NCBI RefSeq assembly: GCF_039941015.1
Contig: NZ_JBDVFI010000009.1
Direction: 5' to 3' (one strand)
Length of the DNA: 64,000 bases
From: Sedimentitalea sp039941015
Lineage (GTDB): Bacteria > Pseudomonadota > Alphaproteobacteria > Rhodobacterales > Rhodobacteraceae
A program made the position numbers and the translations under genes. This document shows positions 9,072 to 16,737 of the stretch, in pieces. The notes beneath the pieces were generated by a model that saw only the letters and a list, made by a program, of their open reading frames with translations, was not told the DNA's origin and made no database searches. The stretch's first letter is position 1. Every line of letters begins with the position of its first letter.

Positions 9072-10380
9072 CCCACCCGGCCTGTTGATTTCCGCGCCTT
9101 CCTCGGGCACCGGCAAGACCACCGTCATGTTGGGATTGCTGCGCGCGCTCGCCGAGGACGGTCTGGCGGTGCAGCCGTTCAAGAGCGGGCCGGATTACAT
9201 CGATCCCGCGTTTCATCGTGCCGCAGCCGGTCGGGCCTCGTTCAACATGGACAGTTGGGCGATGAATGCACCGCTGCTGGATGCGGTGGCGGCACAGGCG
9301 CATGGCGCGGATATCGTAATCGCAGAGGGGTCAATGGGCCTGTTTGACGGAGTCGCAAAGCCGGGCGAGATCGGGCATGGGTCGAGCGCCGAAACAGCCC
9401 TGCGCATGGGCTGGCCGGTCGTTCTTGTGCTTGATGTCGGCGGACAGGCGCAATCGGCTGCAGCAACAGCACTTGGGTTTCGCAGCTACAATCCCGATTT
9501 GCCCTTTGCAGGGGTTATTCTGAACCGCGTCGCCAGTCCACGGCACGAGCGGCTGACCCGGTTGGGAATGGACCGAGCCGGGCTACCCGTGCTGGGCGTC
9601 TTGCCACGTCGGGGCGATCTGACCCTTCCGGAACGGCATCTGGGACTTATCCAAGCGGTGGAGCATCCGGACCTGGAGAACGCGATTGCCGGCTATGCCG
9701 CATTTTTGCGAGAACACGTCGATCTTGCAGCAATCCAAGCGGCGGCCTCCTCGCGCCCGAATGGGCCCTCGTCGACCGCGCTGCCGCACCCCCCGGCGCA
9801 ACGGATCGCCTTGGCTCAGGATGCCGCGTTTTCCTTTACCTATCCGCATTTGCTGGAAGGCTGGCGCGCAGCTGGGGCAGAGATCATACCGTTCTCACCT
9901 CTCGGCGATGAACCACCCGCAAAGGACGCCGATCTCGTCTGGCTGCCCGGTGGCTATCCGGAATTGCATGCCGGACGGATCGCGACGGCGAGCCAGTTTT
10001 TGCAAGGATTGCGAAGCCATGCAGAAACGCGCGCCGTTCATGGGGAATGCGGTGGCTACATGACCTTGGGCGAGGCTCTGATCGACAAGGATGGAAACCG
10101 GCACCGGATGGCGGGACTACTGGGATTGGTTACATCTTATGAGAAACGGAAATTCCATCTTGGCTATCGCAAGGCAACGCTGACCGCAGGAATGCCGGGA
10201 TTTGCCGCCGGAACCGTCTTGCGCGGGCACGAATTTCACTATTCCACAATTCTGGAACAACCTGATACGCCGCTCGCCGATGTGCAGGACGCCGAGGGTG
10301 CAACCGTTGCCGAAACCGGTTCAACCCGTGGCAACGTCACGGGCACCTTCTTTCATCTGATTGCAAAGGCGACGACATGA
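9058..10380 (+). CDS. cobB: Hydrogenobyrinic acid a,c-diamide synthase CobB
   Basis: ATP- and glutamine-dependent amidation of the a and c carboxylates of hydrogenobyrinic acid. The 440-residue protein has an N-terminal dethiobiotin-synthetase-like ATPase (P-loop SAPSSGTGKTT near residue 14) and a C-terminal class I glutamine amidotransferase domain with the nucleophile in HGECGGYMTLG near residue 330. The ATG at 9058 or the in-frame ATG at 9064 could be used; both overlap the end of cobM. The stop overlaps cobA (ATGA). Confidence 0.94.
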   Translation: MAMTNPPGLLISAPSSGTGKTTVMLGLLRALAEDGLAVQPFKSGPDYIDPAFHRAAAGRASFNMDSWAMNAPLLDAVAAQAHGADIVIAEGSMGLFDGVAKPGEIGHGSSAETALRMGWPVVLVLDVGGQAQSAAATALGFRSYNPDLPFAGVILNRVASPRHERLTRLGMDRAGLPVLGVLPRRGDLTLPERHLGLIQAVEHPDLENAIAGYAAFLREHVDLAAIQAAASSRPNGPSSTALPHPPAQRIALAQDAAFSFTYPHLLEGWRAAGAEIIPFSPLGDEPPAKDADLVWLPGGYPELHAGRIATASQFLQGLRSHAETRAVHGECGGYMTLGEALIDKDGNRHRMAGLLGLVTSYEKRKFHLGYRKATLTAGMPGFAAGTVLRGHEFHYSTILEQPDTPLADVQDAEGATVAETGSTRGNVTGTFFHLIAKATT

Positions 10381-11096
10381 GAGGGTTTGTGTCGTTCGTC
10401 GGGTCCGGGCCGGGCGATCCTGAATTGATGACACTCAAGGCTGTTGACCGGATGAAACACGCCGATGCCATCCTGTTTGATGACCTGTCGTCCGGGCCAA
10501 TCCTGTCTCATGCAGGACCCGGAGCAGATCTGGTCGGCGTCGGAAAACGTGCGGGCCGGCCTTCGCCAAAACAGGACCACGTTAGCCGCTTACTGGTGGA
10601 TTATGCCGCAGACGGTGCGCGGGTGGTGCGTCTGAAATCCGGTGATGGCGGCATGTTTGGCCGGCTGGAAGAAGAGCTCGTGGCGCTGCGGCAGGCGGGT
10701 ATTCCCTATGAAATCATCCCGGGCATTCCATCGGCCTGCGCGGCGGCGGCGGCGGCGGGCATACCGCTGACACGGCGCCTGACCGCGCGGCGGGTGCAAT
10801 TCGTCACTGGCCATGATGTCGCGGGGCAATTGCCTGAAGACCTGAACATGGCCGCATTGGCCGATGATCAGGCGACAACGGTTGTCTTCATGGGCAAACG
10901 TACGTTCCCAAAGTTGGCGCGGATGTTGACGGACTATGGTTTGCCCTCTGATACCCCGGCTCTGCTGGCCGAAGCGGTTGGAACCCCGGAGCAATGCCTG
11001 CATCGCGGCACCATCAGCACACTGGCGACCCGACTCGCGAAAGAAAGCGGCACAGCACCGGCGCTGATCCTCTATGGGCCGCTGGCAGAGACCTGA
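10377..11096 (+). CDS. cobA: Uroporphyrinogen-III C-methyltransferase CobA
   Basis: Makes precorrin-2 from uroporphyrinogen III by SAM-dependent methylation at C2 and C7, the entry step to the corrin branch. At 239 residues it is the single-domain SUMT, without the CysG oxidase/chelatase part. It carries FVGSGPGDPELMTLKA at the N terminus and the substrate-binding LKSGDGGMFGR segment near residue 82. It closes the main cob operon; the cobalamin riboswitch leader follows it. Confidence 0.95.
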   Translation: MRGFVSFVGSGPGDPELMTLKAVDRMKHADAILFDDLSSGPILSHAGPGADLVGVGKRAGRPSPKQDHVSRLLVDYAADGARVVRLKSGDGGMFGRLEEELVALRQAGIPYEIIPGIPSACAAAAAAGIPLTRRLTARRVQFVTGHDVAGQLPEDLNMAALADDQATTVVFMGKRTFPKLARMLTDYGLPSDTPALLAEAVGTPEQCLHRGTISTLATRLAKESGTAPALILYGPLAET

Positions 11097-11144
11097 ATGC
11101 CGGTTTTGGACTTGACGCAAGACGCTTCTGTAACTCATGAAGAG

Positions 11145-11372
11145 GAATACGGTGCCCAGGCTCGCAAGGTCTGGGATAATAGGGAACAGGGTGAAATTCC
11201 CGGACTGCCCCCGCAACTGTAATAGGGGAGCATGCGTTAACGTAACCACTGGCACGCCGCCGGGAAGGGACAACGCATGCGATGATCCGAAAGTCAGGAA
11301 ACCTGCCGTGATGAAACCGGTCGCATCGTCGGCCATGTAATACCGCCGGGGTTGGCGGCAAGGAGATTGAAA
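11145..11372 (+). promoter_or_regulatory. Cobalamin riboswitch leader of the CbiM-like transporter gene
   Basis: The leader has the order of conserved elements of a B12 riboswitch: an opening ACGGTGCC near 11149, AGGGAA and the GCCCCCGCAACTGT block near 11181-11220, the B12 box region with CCACTGGC near 11246 and GCCGGGAAGG near 11257, and the closing AGTCAGGAAACCTGCC near 11291-11307. A short GC stem (CCGCC 11343-11347 with GGCGG 11354-11358) lies just before the ribosome-binding site AAGGAG (11360-11365), so control could act on translation start. B12 would be expected to turn the transporter down. Exact ends are approximate. Confidence 0.92.
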
Positions 11373-12050
11373 ATGCATATCGAACCCGGAGTTGTCCACG
11401 GCGCCAAAATGGTTCTGGCCTATGGCACAGCGGCTGCGGCTGCTGGTTATTCGCTAAAGCTGATTGCCGATGAGCTGAAAACCCGTTCCGTCCCATCCTT
11501 TGTGGCACGCAGCGCGCTTGCGACCGTCGCAGTGTTCATCTTTTTCGAGTTGTTGCCGCATTTCCCCGTCGGAATTTCCGAAGTGCATTTTATCCTAGGG
11601 ACCACTTTGTTGCTGATCCTCGGGATTGCGCCTGCAGCCGTGGGATTGATGGCCGGGCTGGCGATACAGGGCATCTTCTTTGCTCCGTCTGATATGCCGA
11701 TGTATTTCGTCAACATCACCACCCTGCTGGTGCCACTCTTTGCCATTGGCGCCCTCGCGCGCAAGGCGCTGCCGCAGAATGTGGCCTATGTCGACCTGAA
11801 ATACATGGACGTGTTCAAACTGTCCGCCGCCTATCAGGGTGGTGTTGTCGCTTGGGTCGCCTTTTGGGCGTTCTACGGTCAAGGCGTTGGTGCCGAGACC
11901 TTTGCTTCGGTCACCAGCTTTGGACTGGCCTATATGATGGTTGTTCTGATCGAACCGTTGATCGATCTGGCCGTTCTGGCCGGTGCCAAATCGATGAAAG
12001 GTTTGCGTGATTCCGGGTTGGTGACAGACCGCCTGCACAACGCCGCTTAA
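11373..12050 (+). CDS. CbiM-like cobalt energy-coupling factor permease
   Basis: Probable cobalt uptake protein: a 225-residue inner-membrane protein with several hydrophobic segments, opening with MHIEPGVVHGAK, the short His-bearing N terminus that in CbiM-type proteins takes part in metal binding. Its position right after a cobalamin riboswitch and inside the cob cluster supports cobalt transport. No CbiN, CbiQ or CbiO partner is in the window, so the protein either works alone or its partners are elsewhere. The ATG at 11373 is preceded by AAGGAG at a good distance. A terminator follows at once. Confidence 0.8.
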   Translation: MHIEPGVVHGAKMVLAYGTAAAAAGYSLKLIADELKTRSVPSFVARSALATVAVFIFFELLPHFPVGISEVHFILGTTLLLILGIAPAAVGLMAGLAIQGIFFAPSDMPMYFVNITTLLVPLFAIGALARKALPQNVAYVDLKYMDVFKLSAAYQGGVVAWVAFWAFYGQGVGAETFASVTSFGLAYMMVVLIEPLIDLAVLAGAKSMKGLRDSGLVTDRLHNAA

Positions 12051-12071
12051 TTCGTCCGAGATTTAGGGAAA

Positions 12072-12106
12072 GGCCCCGTCCGGTTTCGTGACGGGGCCTT
12101 TTGTTT
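12072..12106 (+). terminator. Rho-independent terminator after the CbiM-like gene
   Basis: A 9-bp perfect GC-rich stem (GGCCCCGTC 12072-12080 with GACGGGGCC 12090-12098) is followed by TTTTGTTT. It ends the riboswitch-controlled transcript and lies only three bases before the cobF start codon. Confidence 0.9.
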
Positions 12107-12109
12107 GCC

Positions 12110-12850
12110 ATGCAAGAACTTTTGCTGATCGGGATCGGAACCGGAAACCCGGATCATGTTACCCGCCAGGGTGCCGAGGCCATCCGGCGCGCGGACCTGA
12201 TCATGATCCCGCGCAAGGGGGCCGGAAAATCGGACCTTGCCGGTGTGCGGGAAACGATCATTGGTTCTGTTACCGAAACTCTCCCGAGCCTTGCCTATTT
12301 CTACATCCCCAAACGACGTGATGATGATGGGTATTTGCGTGGAGTAGATGCCTGGCACGATGCAATTGCCGAACGCTGGCAGGCCGCGATTGCGACCCAT
12401 CCGAGCGCCAAGGTCGTCGCATTGTTGGTCTGGGGCGATCCGTCGCTTTACGACAGTTCGTTGCGCATCGCCGCGCGGCTCGCCCCCAAACCGCAAACCC
12501 ACGTGATTCCCGGCATCACCGCACTGCAGGCACTCACAGCCGCACATGCGATCCCTGTGAATGAGATCGGGGCCCCTTTTACCGTAAGCACCGGTCGACA
12601 GTTGCGCGACAATGGGTGGCCGGAAGGCGTGGAAACCGCTGTAATCATGCTAGACGGCGAATGCTCTTTCGGCACGCTGGATGCCACGCAATATGACATC
12701 TGGTGGGGGGCTTATGTCGGTATGGCCGAAGAAATCCTGATTAACGGGCCACTGGATCAGGTCGCCGAGCAGATCCGAACCACACGGGCGCAGGCACGCA
12801 CGGATCATGGCTGGATCATGGATATCTATTTACTGCGGCGCCGGGGTTAG
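12110..12850 (+). CDS. cobF: Precorrin-6A synthase (deacetylating) CobF
   Basis: SAM-dependent C1 methylase that also removes the acetyl group from precorrin-5, giving precorrin-6A. The 246-residue protein has LIGIGTGNPDHVT at the N terminus and VWGDPSLYDSS near residue 105, and belongs to the tetrapyrrole methylase family. The ATG at 12110 is used here; a TTG at 12101 in the same frame lies in the terminator T-tract. No Shine-Dalgarno sequence is possible between terminator and start, so translation may be leaderless-like or fed by a transcript starting upstream. It converges with cobQ (4-base overlap). Confidence 0.92.
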   Translation: MQELLLIGIGTGNPDHVTRQGAEAIRRADLIMIPRKGAGKSDLAGVRETIIGSVTETLPSLAYFYIPKRRDDDGYLRGVDAWHDAIAERWQAAIATHPSAKVVALLVWGDPSLYDSSLRIAARLAPKPQTHVIPGITALQALTAAHAIPVNEIGAPFTVSTGRQLRDNGWPEGVETAVIMLDGECSFGTLDATQYDIWWGAYVGMAEEILINGPLDQVAEQIRTTRAQARTDHGWIMDIYLLRRRG

Positions 12851-14292
12851 CGGGCGACAGACAACAGCCCCGGCAGGTCCAGATGTGCCTCGATATGGTC
12901 GGCAAGCGCACCTAGGGTCGCCTCTACCGCCGTATCATATTCCAGCCCATCGCTCTGTGCACCAAGGTTGGCCAGAAACGCTGCGCGAAAGCCATCATGA
13001 CGAAAGAGTCCGTGCAGATAGCTGCCCATGATCCGGCCATTGCCGCTGATCGCGCCTTCGTCGTCGCCATTGATACGGGCAAAGGGGCGGGCGCAATCAG
13101 GGCCCGTCGTCTGCCCAATGTGAATTTCATAACCGTCAAACATTTGCCCAGATGGCACATGTTCTGCCTGAACCCGCGTCAGCCGTTTCGCCGGTTCCAT
13201 CGCCGTTGTCACATCCAACAGACCTAACCCCGGCGTTTCCCCTGCCGGCCCTTCGATACCTAGCGGATCACGTACAACCTGCCCAAGCATCTGGTAGCCG
13301 CCGCAGATGCCGAGCACATGCCCCCCTCGCCGCACATGAGCGGCAAGATCAATGTCCCAGCCTTGCGCGCGCAGAAAGGCCAGGTCGCCGCGGGTAGATT
13401 TGCTCCCCGGCAGGATTACCAGATCGGCATCTCCGGGGATCGGCTGTCCGGCTCGCAGCATGGTCAGCGTCAGCCCTGGTTCTTGTGCAAGCGGGTCAAG
13501 ATCGTCGAAATTCGCGATACGCGACAGCCCCAGACAGATCACATGAAACGCGCCTTCATGCGGGGCCGAGGCGATATCCAGCGCGTCCTCGGCAGGTAGT
13601 TTCCAAGCGTCGGCAAACCACGGCAGAACGCCAAAGCCCGACCACCCGGTGCGCTGTTCGATCAGCGCATAGCCATCATCAAACAGGCTGGGGTCGCCGC
13701 GAAACTTGTTGATGAGAAAACCGGAAACCATGCTCGCATCCTGCTCTGACAGCACGGCCTGCGTGCCCACCATCTGCGCAATCACCCCGCCCCGGTCGAT
13801 GTCACCAGCCAGAACAACCGGCACATCGGCGGCAACGGCAAAGCCCATATTGGCAATGTCGCCCGCACGCAGATTGACCTCGGCAGGGCTGCCTGCACCT
13901 TCGACGATGACAAGATCATGCGCTTGTTTGAGCCGCCCAAAGCTCTCGAGCACGGCCTGCATGAGTGTCGGTTTCAGCGCCGAATAATCCCGCGCCCGGA
14001 CGGTCGTTCGATGCTGGCCCTGCACCACCACATGCGCGCCGACATCGGTTTCAGGCTTCAGCAAGACCGGGTTCATATCGGTATGCGGCTCCAACCCGCA
14101 GGCCAGTGCCTGCATCGCCTGCGCGCGCCCGATCTCGCCGCCATCCACCGTGACTGCGGCATTGTTTGACATGTTCTGCGGCTTGAAGGGCGCAACCGAC
14201 AGCCCACGCCGCCGCGCGGCGCGGCACAATCCGGCAACCAACATGGATTTCCCCACATTAGACCCCGTGCCCTGAATCATCAGCGCAGGCAT
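12847..14292 (-). CDS. cobQ: Cobyric acid synthase CobQ
   Basis: Glutamine-dependent amidation of carboxylates b, d, e and g of adenosylcobyrinic acid a,c-diamide. The 481-residue protein has an N-terminal P-loop-like ATPase (GTGSNVGKS, residues 8-16) and a C-terminal glutamine amidotransferase domain with the nucleophile in GICGGYQMLG near residue 330; a late histidine (SYLHGLF) completes the triad region. It lies seven bases downstream of cobO on the minus strand and converges with cobF. Confidence 0.95.
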   Translation of the reverse strand: MPALMIQGTGSNVGKSMLVAGLCRAARRRGLSVAPFKPQNMSNNAAVTVDGGEIGRAQAMQALACGLEPHTDMNPVLLKPETDVGAHVVVQGQHRTTVRARDYSALKPTLMQAVLESFGRLKQAHDLVIVEGAGSPAEVNLRAGDIANMGFAVAADVPVVLAGDIDRGGVIAQMVGTQAVLSEQDASMVSGFLINKFRGDPSLFDDGYALIEQRTGWSGFGVLPWFADAWKLPAEDALDIASAPHEGAFHVICLGLSRIANFDDLDPLAQEPGLTLTMLRAGQPIPGDADLVILPGSKSTRGDLAFLRAQGWDIDLAAHVRRGGHVLGICGGYQMLGQVVRDPLGIEGPAGETPGLGLLDVTTAMEPAKRLTRVQAEHVPSGQMFDGYEIHIGQTTGPDCARPFARINGDDEGAISGNGRIMGSYLHGLFRHDGFRAAFLANLGAQSDGLEYDTAVEATLGALADHIEAHLDLPGLLSVAR

Positions 14293-14298
14293 TGGGCC

Positions 14299-14907
14299 TC
14301 AGAACTCCACGCCGGCCTGCGCCTTGATGCCATCGCGGAAGGGATGTTTGACCAATGTCATCTCGGTCACCAAATCGGCCGCCTCGATCAGCTCAGGCTT
14401 GGCGTTGCGCCCGGTCAGAACAACATGGGTCATTTCTGGCTTTTCGGTCATCAGGAAATCGACGACCTCATCGATATCGAGGTAATCGTACCGCAGTGCG
14501 ATGTTGATTTCGTCAAGCAGAACAAAGCCGATCTCGGGGTTGCGGATCAGGTCTTTCGCTTTTTCCCAGCCCGCCCGGGCTGCCGCGATATCCCGCTCGC
14601 GGTCCTGCGTTTCCCAGGTAAAGCCTTCGCCCGAAATCACAAAGGTACATTCATCGGCGAATTTCGCGCGCAGAAAATCGGCCTCTCCGGTTTTCCAGTT
14701 GCCTTTGATGAACTGCACGACGGCACAAGGCATCCCATGCGCAATGCAGCGCATCACCATACCAAACCCAGACGAGGACTTACCCTTGCCCGGCCCGGTA
14801 TGCACGATGATCAGCCCCTTCTTGTCGATCTTGGTGGCCATCATCCGGTCGCGCGCAGCCTTGATCTTGCGCATCTTCTCCTGATGGCGCTTGTTCTCGT
14901 CTTCCAT
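14299..14907 (-). CDS. cobO: Cob(I)yrinic acid a,c-diamide adenosyltransferase CobO
   Basis: Transfers the adenosyl group of ATP to the reduced cobalt of corrinoids (CobO/BtuR/CobA_Sty family). The 202-residue length is typical; it has the P-loop TGPGKGKSSSG near residues 37-47, and the family segment LLDEINIALRYDYL near residue 130. It is the first gene of a cobO-cobQ minus-strand pair; the start at 14907 is the only sensible ATG at family length. Confidence 0.95.
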   Translation of the reverse strand: MEDENKRHQEKMRKIKAARDRMMATKIDKKGLIIVHTGPGKGKSSSGFGMVMRCIAHGMPCAVVQFIKGNWKTGEADFLRAKFADECTFVISGEGFTWETQDRERDIAAARAGWEKAKDLIRNPEIGFVLLDEINIALRYDYLDIDEVVDFLMTEKPEMTHVVLTGRNAKPELIEAADLVTEMTLVKHPFRDGIKAQAGVEF

Positions 14908-15096
14908 TGTTCTGTCCTGTGCGTCGGGGCAAAATCTGCGTTAACTCTGTCTATACCAGCGACCGGGTAAACGCGATGGTCTCTGGAATCGATTTTCGAG
15001 TAAATAGCGGTGTTTCATGTGGCTTATTGTTTGCCATTTATTCCCAAAAATCATAGGGTTTTGCGCAAACCAAGGTGCCTGAACCGGAGAAGTTGA

Positions 15097-16086
15097 ATGC
15101 TGCCTGATACCATGAAAACGGTAGAGATGCGCGAACCCGGCAAGGCCGAGGTTCTGGTAACGGGCGAGCGTGAGTTGCCGATTCCTCAGAGCAGCGAAGT
15201 TTTGATCCATGTGACGGCAGCTGGCGTCAACGGCCCCGATCTGGTTCAGCGGCGTGGTCACTATCCGCCACCCAAAGGTGCATCAGATCTCTTGGGTCTG
15301 GAAGTGTCGGGCGAAGTTTGCGCGATCGGTTCAGACGTCACCAACTGGTCCGTGGGGGACCGGGTTTGCGCGCTGACCAATGGCGGCGGATATGCGGAAT
15401 ACGTCGCGGTGGACGCCGGGCATTGCCTGCCAATTCCCGAGGGTATCGCCGAGCAGGACGCCGCCGGACTGTGCGAAACTTACTTTACCGTATGGAGCAA
15501 CCTGTTCTTTGAGCACCCCAATCCAAAGGGTAATTTGCTGTTGGTACATGGGGGTGCAGGGGGCATCGGGTCAACGGCGATCCAGTTGGGCAACGCCTTG
15601 GGGATGCGCGTTTTCACAACCTGTGCCAACGCAGATGACTGCGCCTATGCCCAAAACCTTGGGGCCGAGCGTGCGATCAACTTTAACGAAGAAGATTTTG
15701 TCGATGTGGTGCGCGAGGCCGGGGGCGCCAACCTCATTCTGGACATCATCGGCGGCGATTATGTTGCCCGCAACGTCAAGGCGGCCAGCCCGGATGCCCG
15801 GATCGTGCAATTGGCGTTCAATGCCGGCTCCAAGGTCGAAATAAACCTGATGCCGATCATGCTGAAGCGGTTGATCTATACCGGCTCAACCCTGCGCTCG
15901 CGCCCCGAGAGCTTCAAGACCGAGGTTGCGGCCGATCTGCGTGACAAGGTCTGGCCGATGTTCGCCTCGGACCAACTGTCTGCCCAGACTCACCACGTGT
16001 TCCCCTTTGATCAAGCCGCCCAGGCGCACGCAATGATGGAAGAGGCCGCACATCGCGGGAAAATCCTGTTGGCACCCGCCGCCTGA
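15097..16086 (+). CDS. NAD(P)H quinone oxidoreductase (zinc-independent MDR family)
   Basis: Medium-chain dehydrogenase/reductase of the quinone oxidoreductase (QOR/PIG3-like) type, 329 residues, likely NADPH-dependent. It has the N-terminal GroES-like domain with AGVNGPDLVQRRGHYPPP and a Rossmann fold with the motif HGGAGGIGSTAIQLG near residue 150. The catalytic and structural zinc cysteine sets of alcohol dehydrogenases are absent. GGAG seven bases before the ATG at 15097 supports that start; an ATG at 15112 is also possible. It stands alone between the cob locus and a beta-barrel gene; its physiological substrate cannot be told from sequence. Confidence 0.85.
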   Translation: MLPDTMKTVEMREPGKAEVLVTGERELPIPQSSEVLIHVTAAGVNGPDLVQRRGHYPPPKGASDLLGLEVSGEVCAIGSDVTNWSVGDRVCALTNGGGYAEYVAVDAGHCLPIPEGIAEQDAAGLCETYFTVWSNLFFEHPNPKGNLLLVHGGAGGIGSTAIQLGNALGMRVFTTCANADDCAYAQNLGAERAINFNEEDFVDVVREAGGANLILDIIGGDYVARNVKAASPDARIVQLAFNAGSKVEINLMPIMLKRLIYTGSTLRSRPESFKTEVAADLRDKVWPMFASDQLSAQTHHVFPFDQAAQAHAMMEEAAHRGKILLAPAA

Positions 16087-16191
16087 CACCAGAAGTCAAG
16101 CAAACAAAAACGGCCATCCCAGAAATAGCGAAGTGTACACACTTATTTGGCATGTTATCGGCAACTGAATACCGCTTAAGGGGAATCGCCG

Positions 16192-16716
16192 ATGAAAAGC
16201 CTGATAAGGTCGGGTCTACTTGTGATCTTTGCCACCGCACCGTCTATTGCTGCCGCTGAAGGCTGGACTGGCTTCTATGCCGGCGGGCAGTTTGGCACGA
16301 TCGAAACCGAAATGACGTACTATGGTCGCACCATCAGCGAAGACTCTGGCACCTATGGTCTGATCGCCGGATACAACCACGCCTTCGGTAATAAAATTGT
16401 GCTGGGTGGCGAGCTGAACGTCGACAAGTTGAACTACACCGAGATGCCTTTCGCACATGATCTGATGACCCGGCGTGTCAAGGCACGGCTGGGCTATGAT
16501 CTTGGCTCTGTCTTACTGTATGGCACCTATGGGTACAGCGAGATCGGCGATGGAACCGGCGAAAACGAGGATGGAACCGCGATCGGCTTTGGACTCGACT
16601 ACAAGGTGAATGACTTCCTTGTTCTGGGCGCTGAATGGCTCCGAGATTCCTATGAATTTGAAGGAATCGAGATGGACATCACCTCACTCCGCATACGGCT
16701 CGCCTACCAGTTCTGA
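16192..16716 (+). CDS. Outer-membrane beta-barrel protein
   Basis: A 174-residue secreted protein with a signal peptide (about residues 1-23, cleavage after AAA). Alternating strands such as WTGFYAGGQFG and a C-terminal aromatic residue (RLAYQF) are the marks of OmpA-like/Omp25-type eight-stranded barrels of alphaproteobacteria. AAGGGGA before the ATG supports the start. Function is unknown; small barrels of this class are structural or adhesin-like. It converges with the P-loop gene, 21 bases away. Confidence 0.82.
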   Translation: MKSLIRSGLLVIFATAPSIAAAEGWTGFYAGGQFGTIETEMTYYGRTISEDSGTYGLIAGYNHAFGNKIVLGGELNVDKLNYTEMPFAHDLMTRRVKARLGYDLGSVLLYGTYGYSEIGDGTGENEDGTAIGFGLDYKVNDFLVLGAEWLRDSYEFEGIEMDITSLRIRLAYQF

Positions 16717-16737
16717 AACTTGAACTGGTGGATCGCG

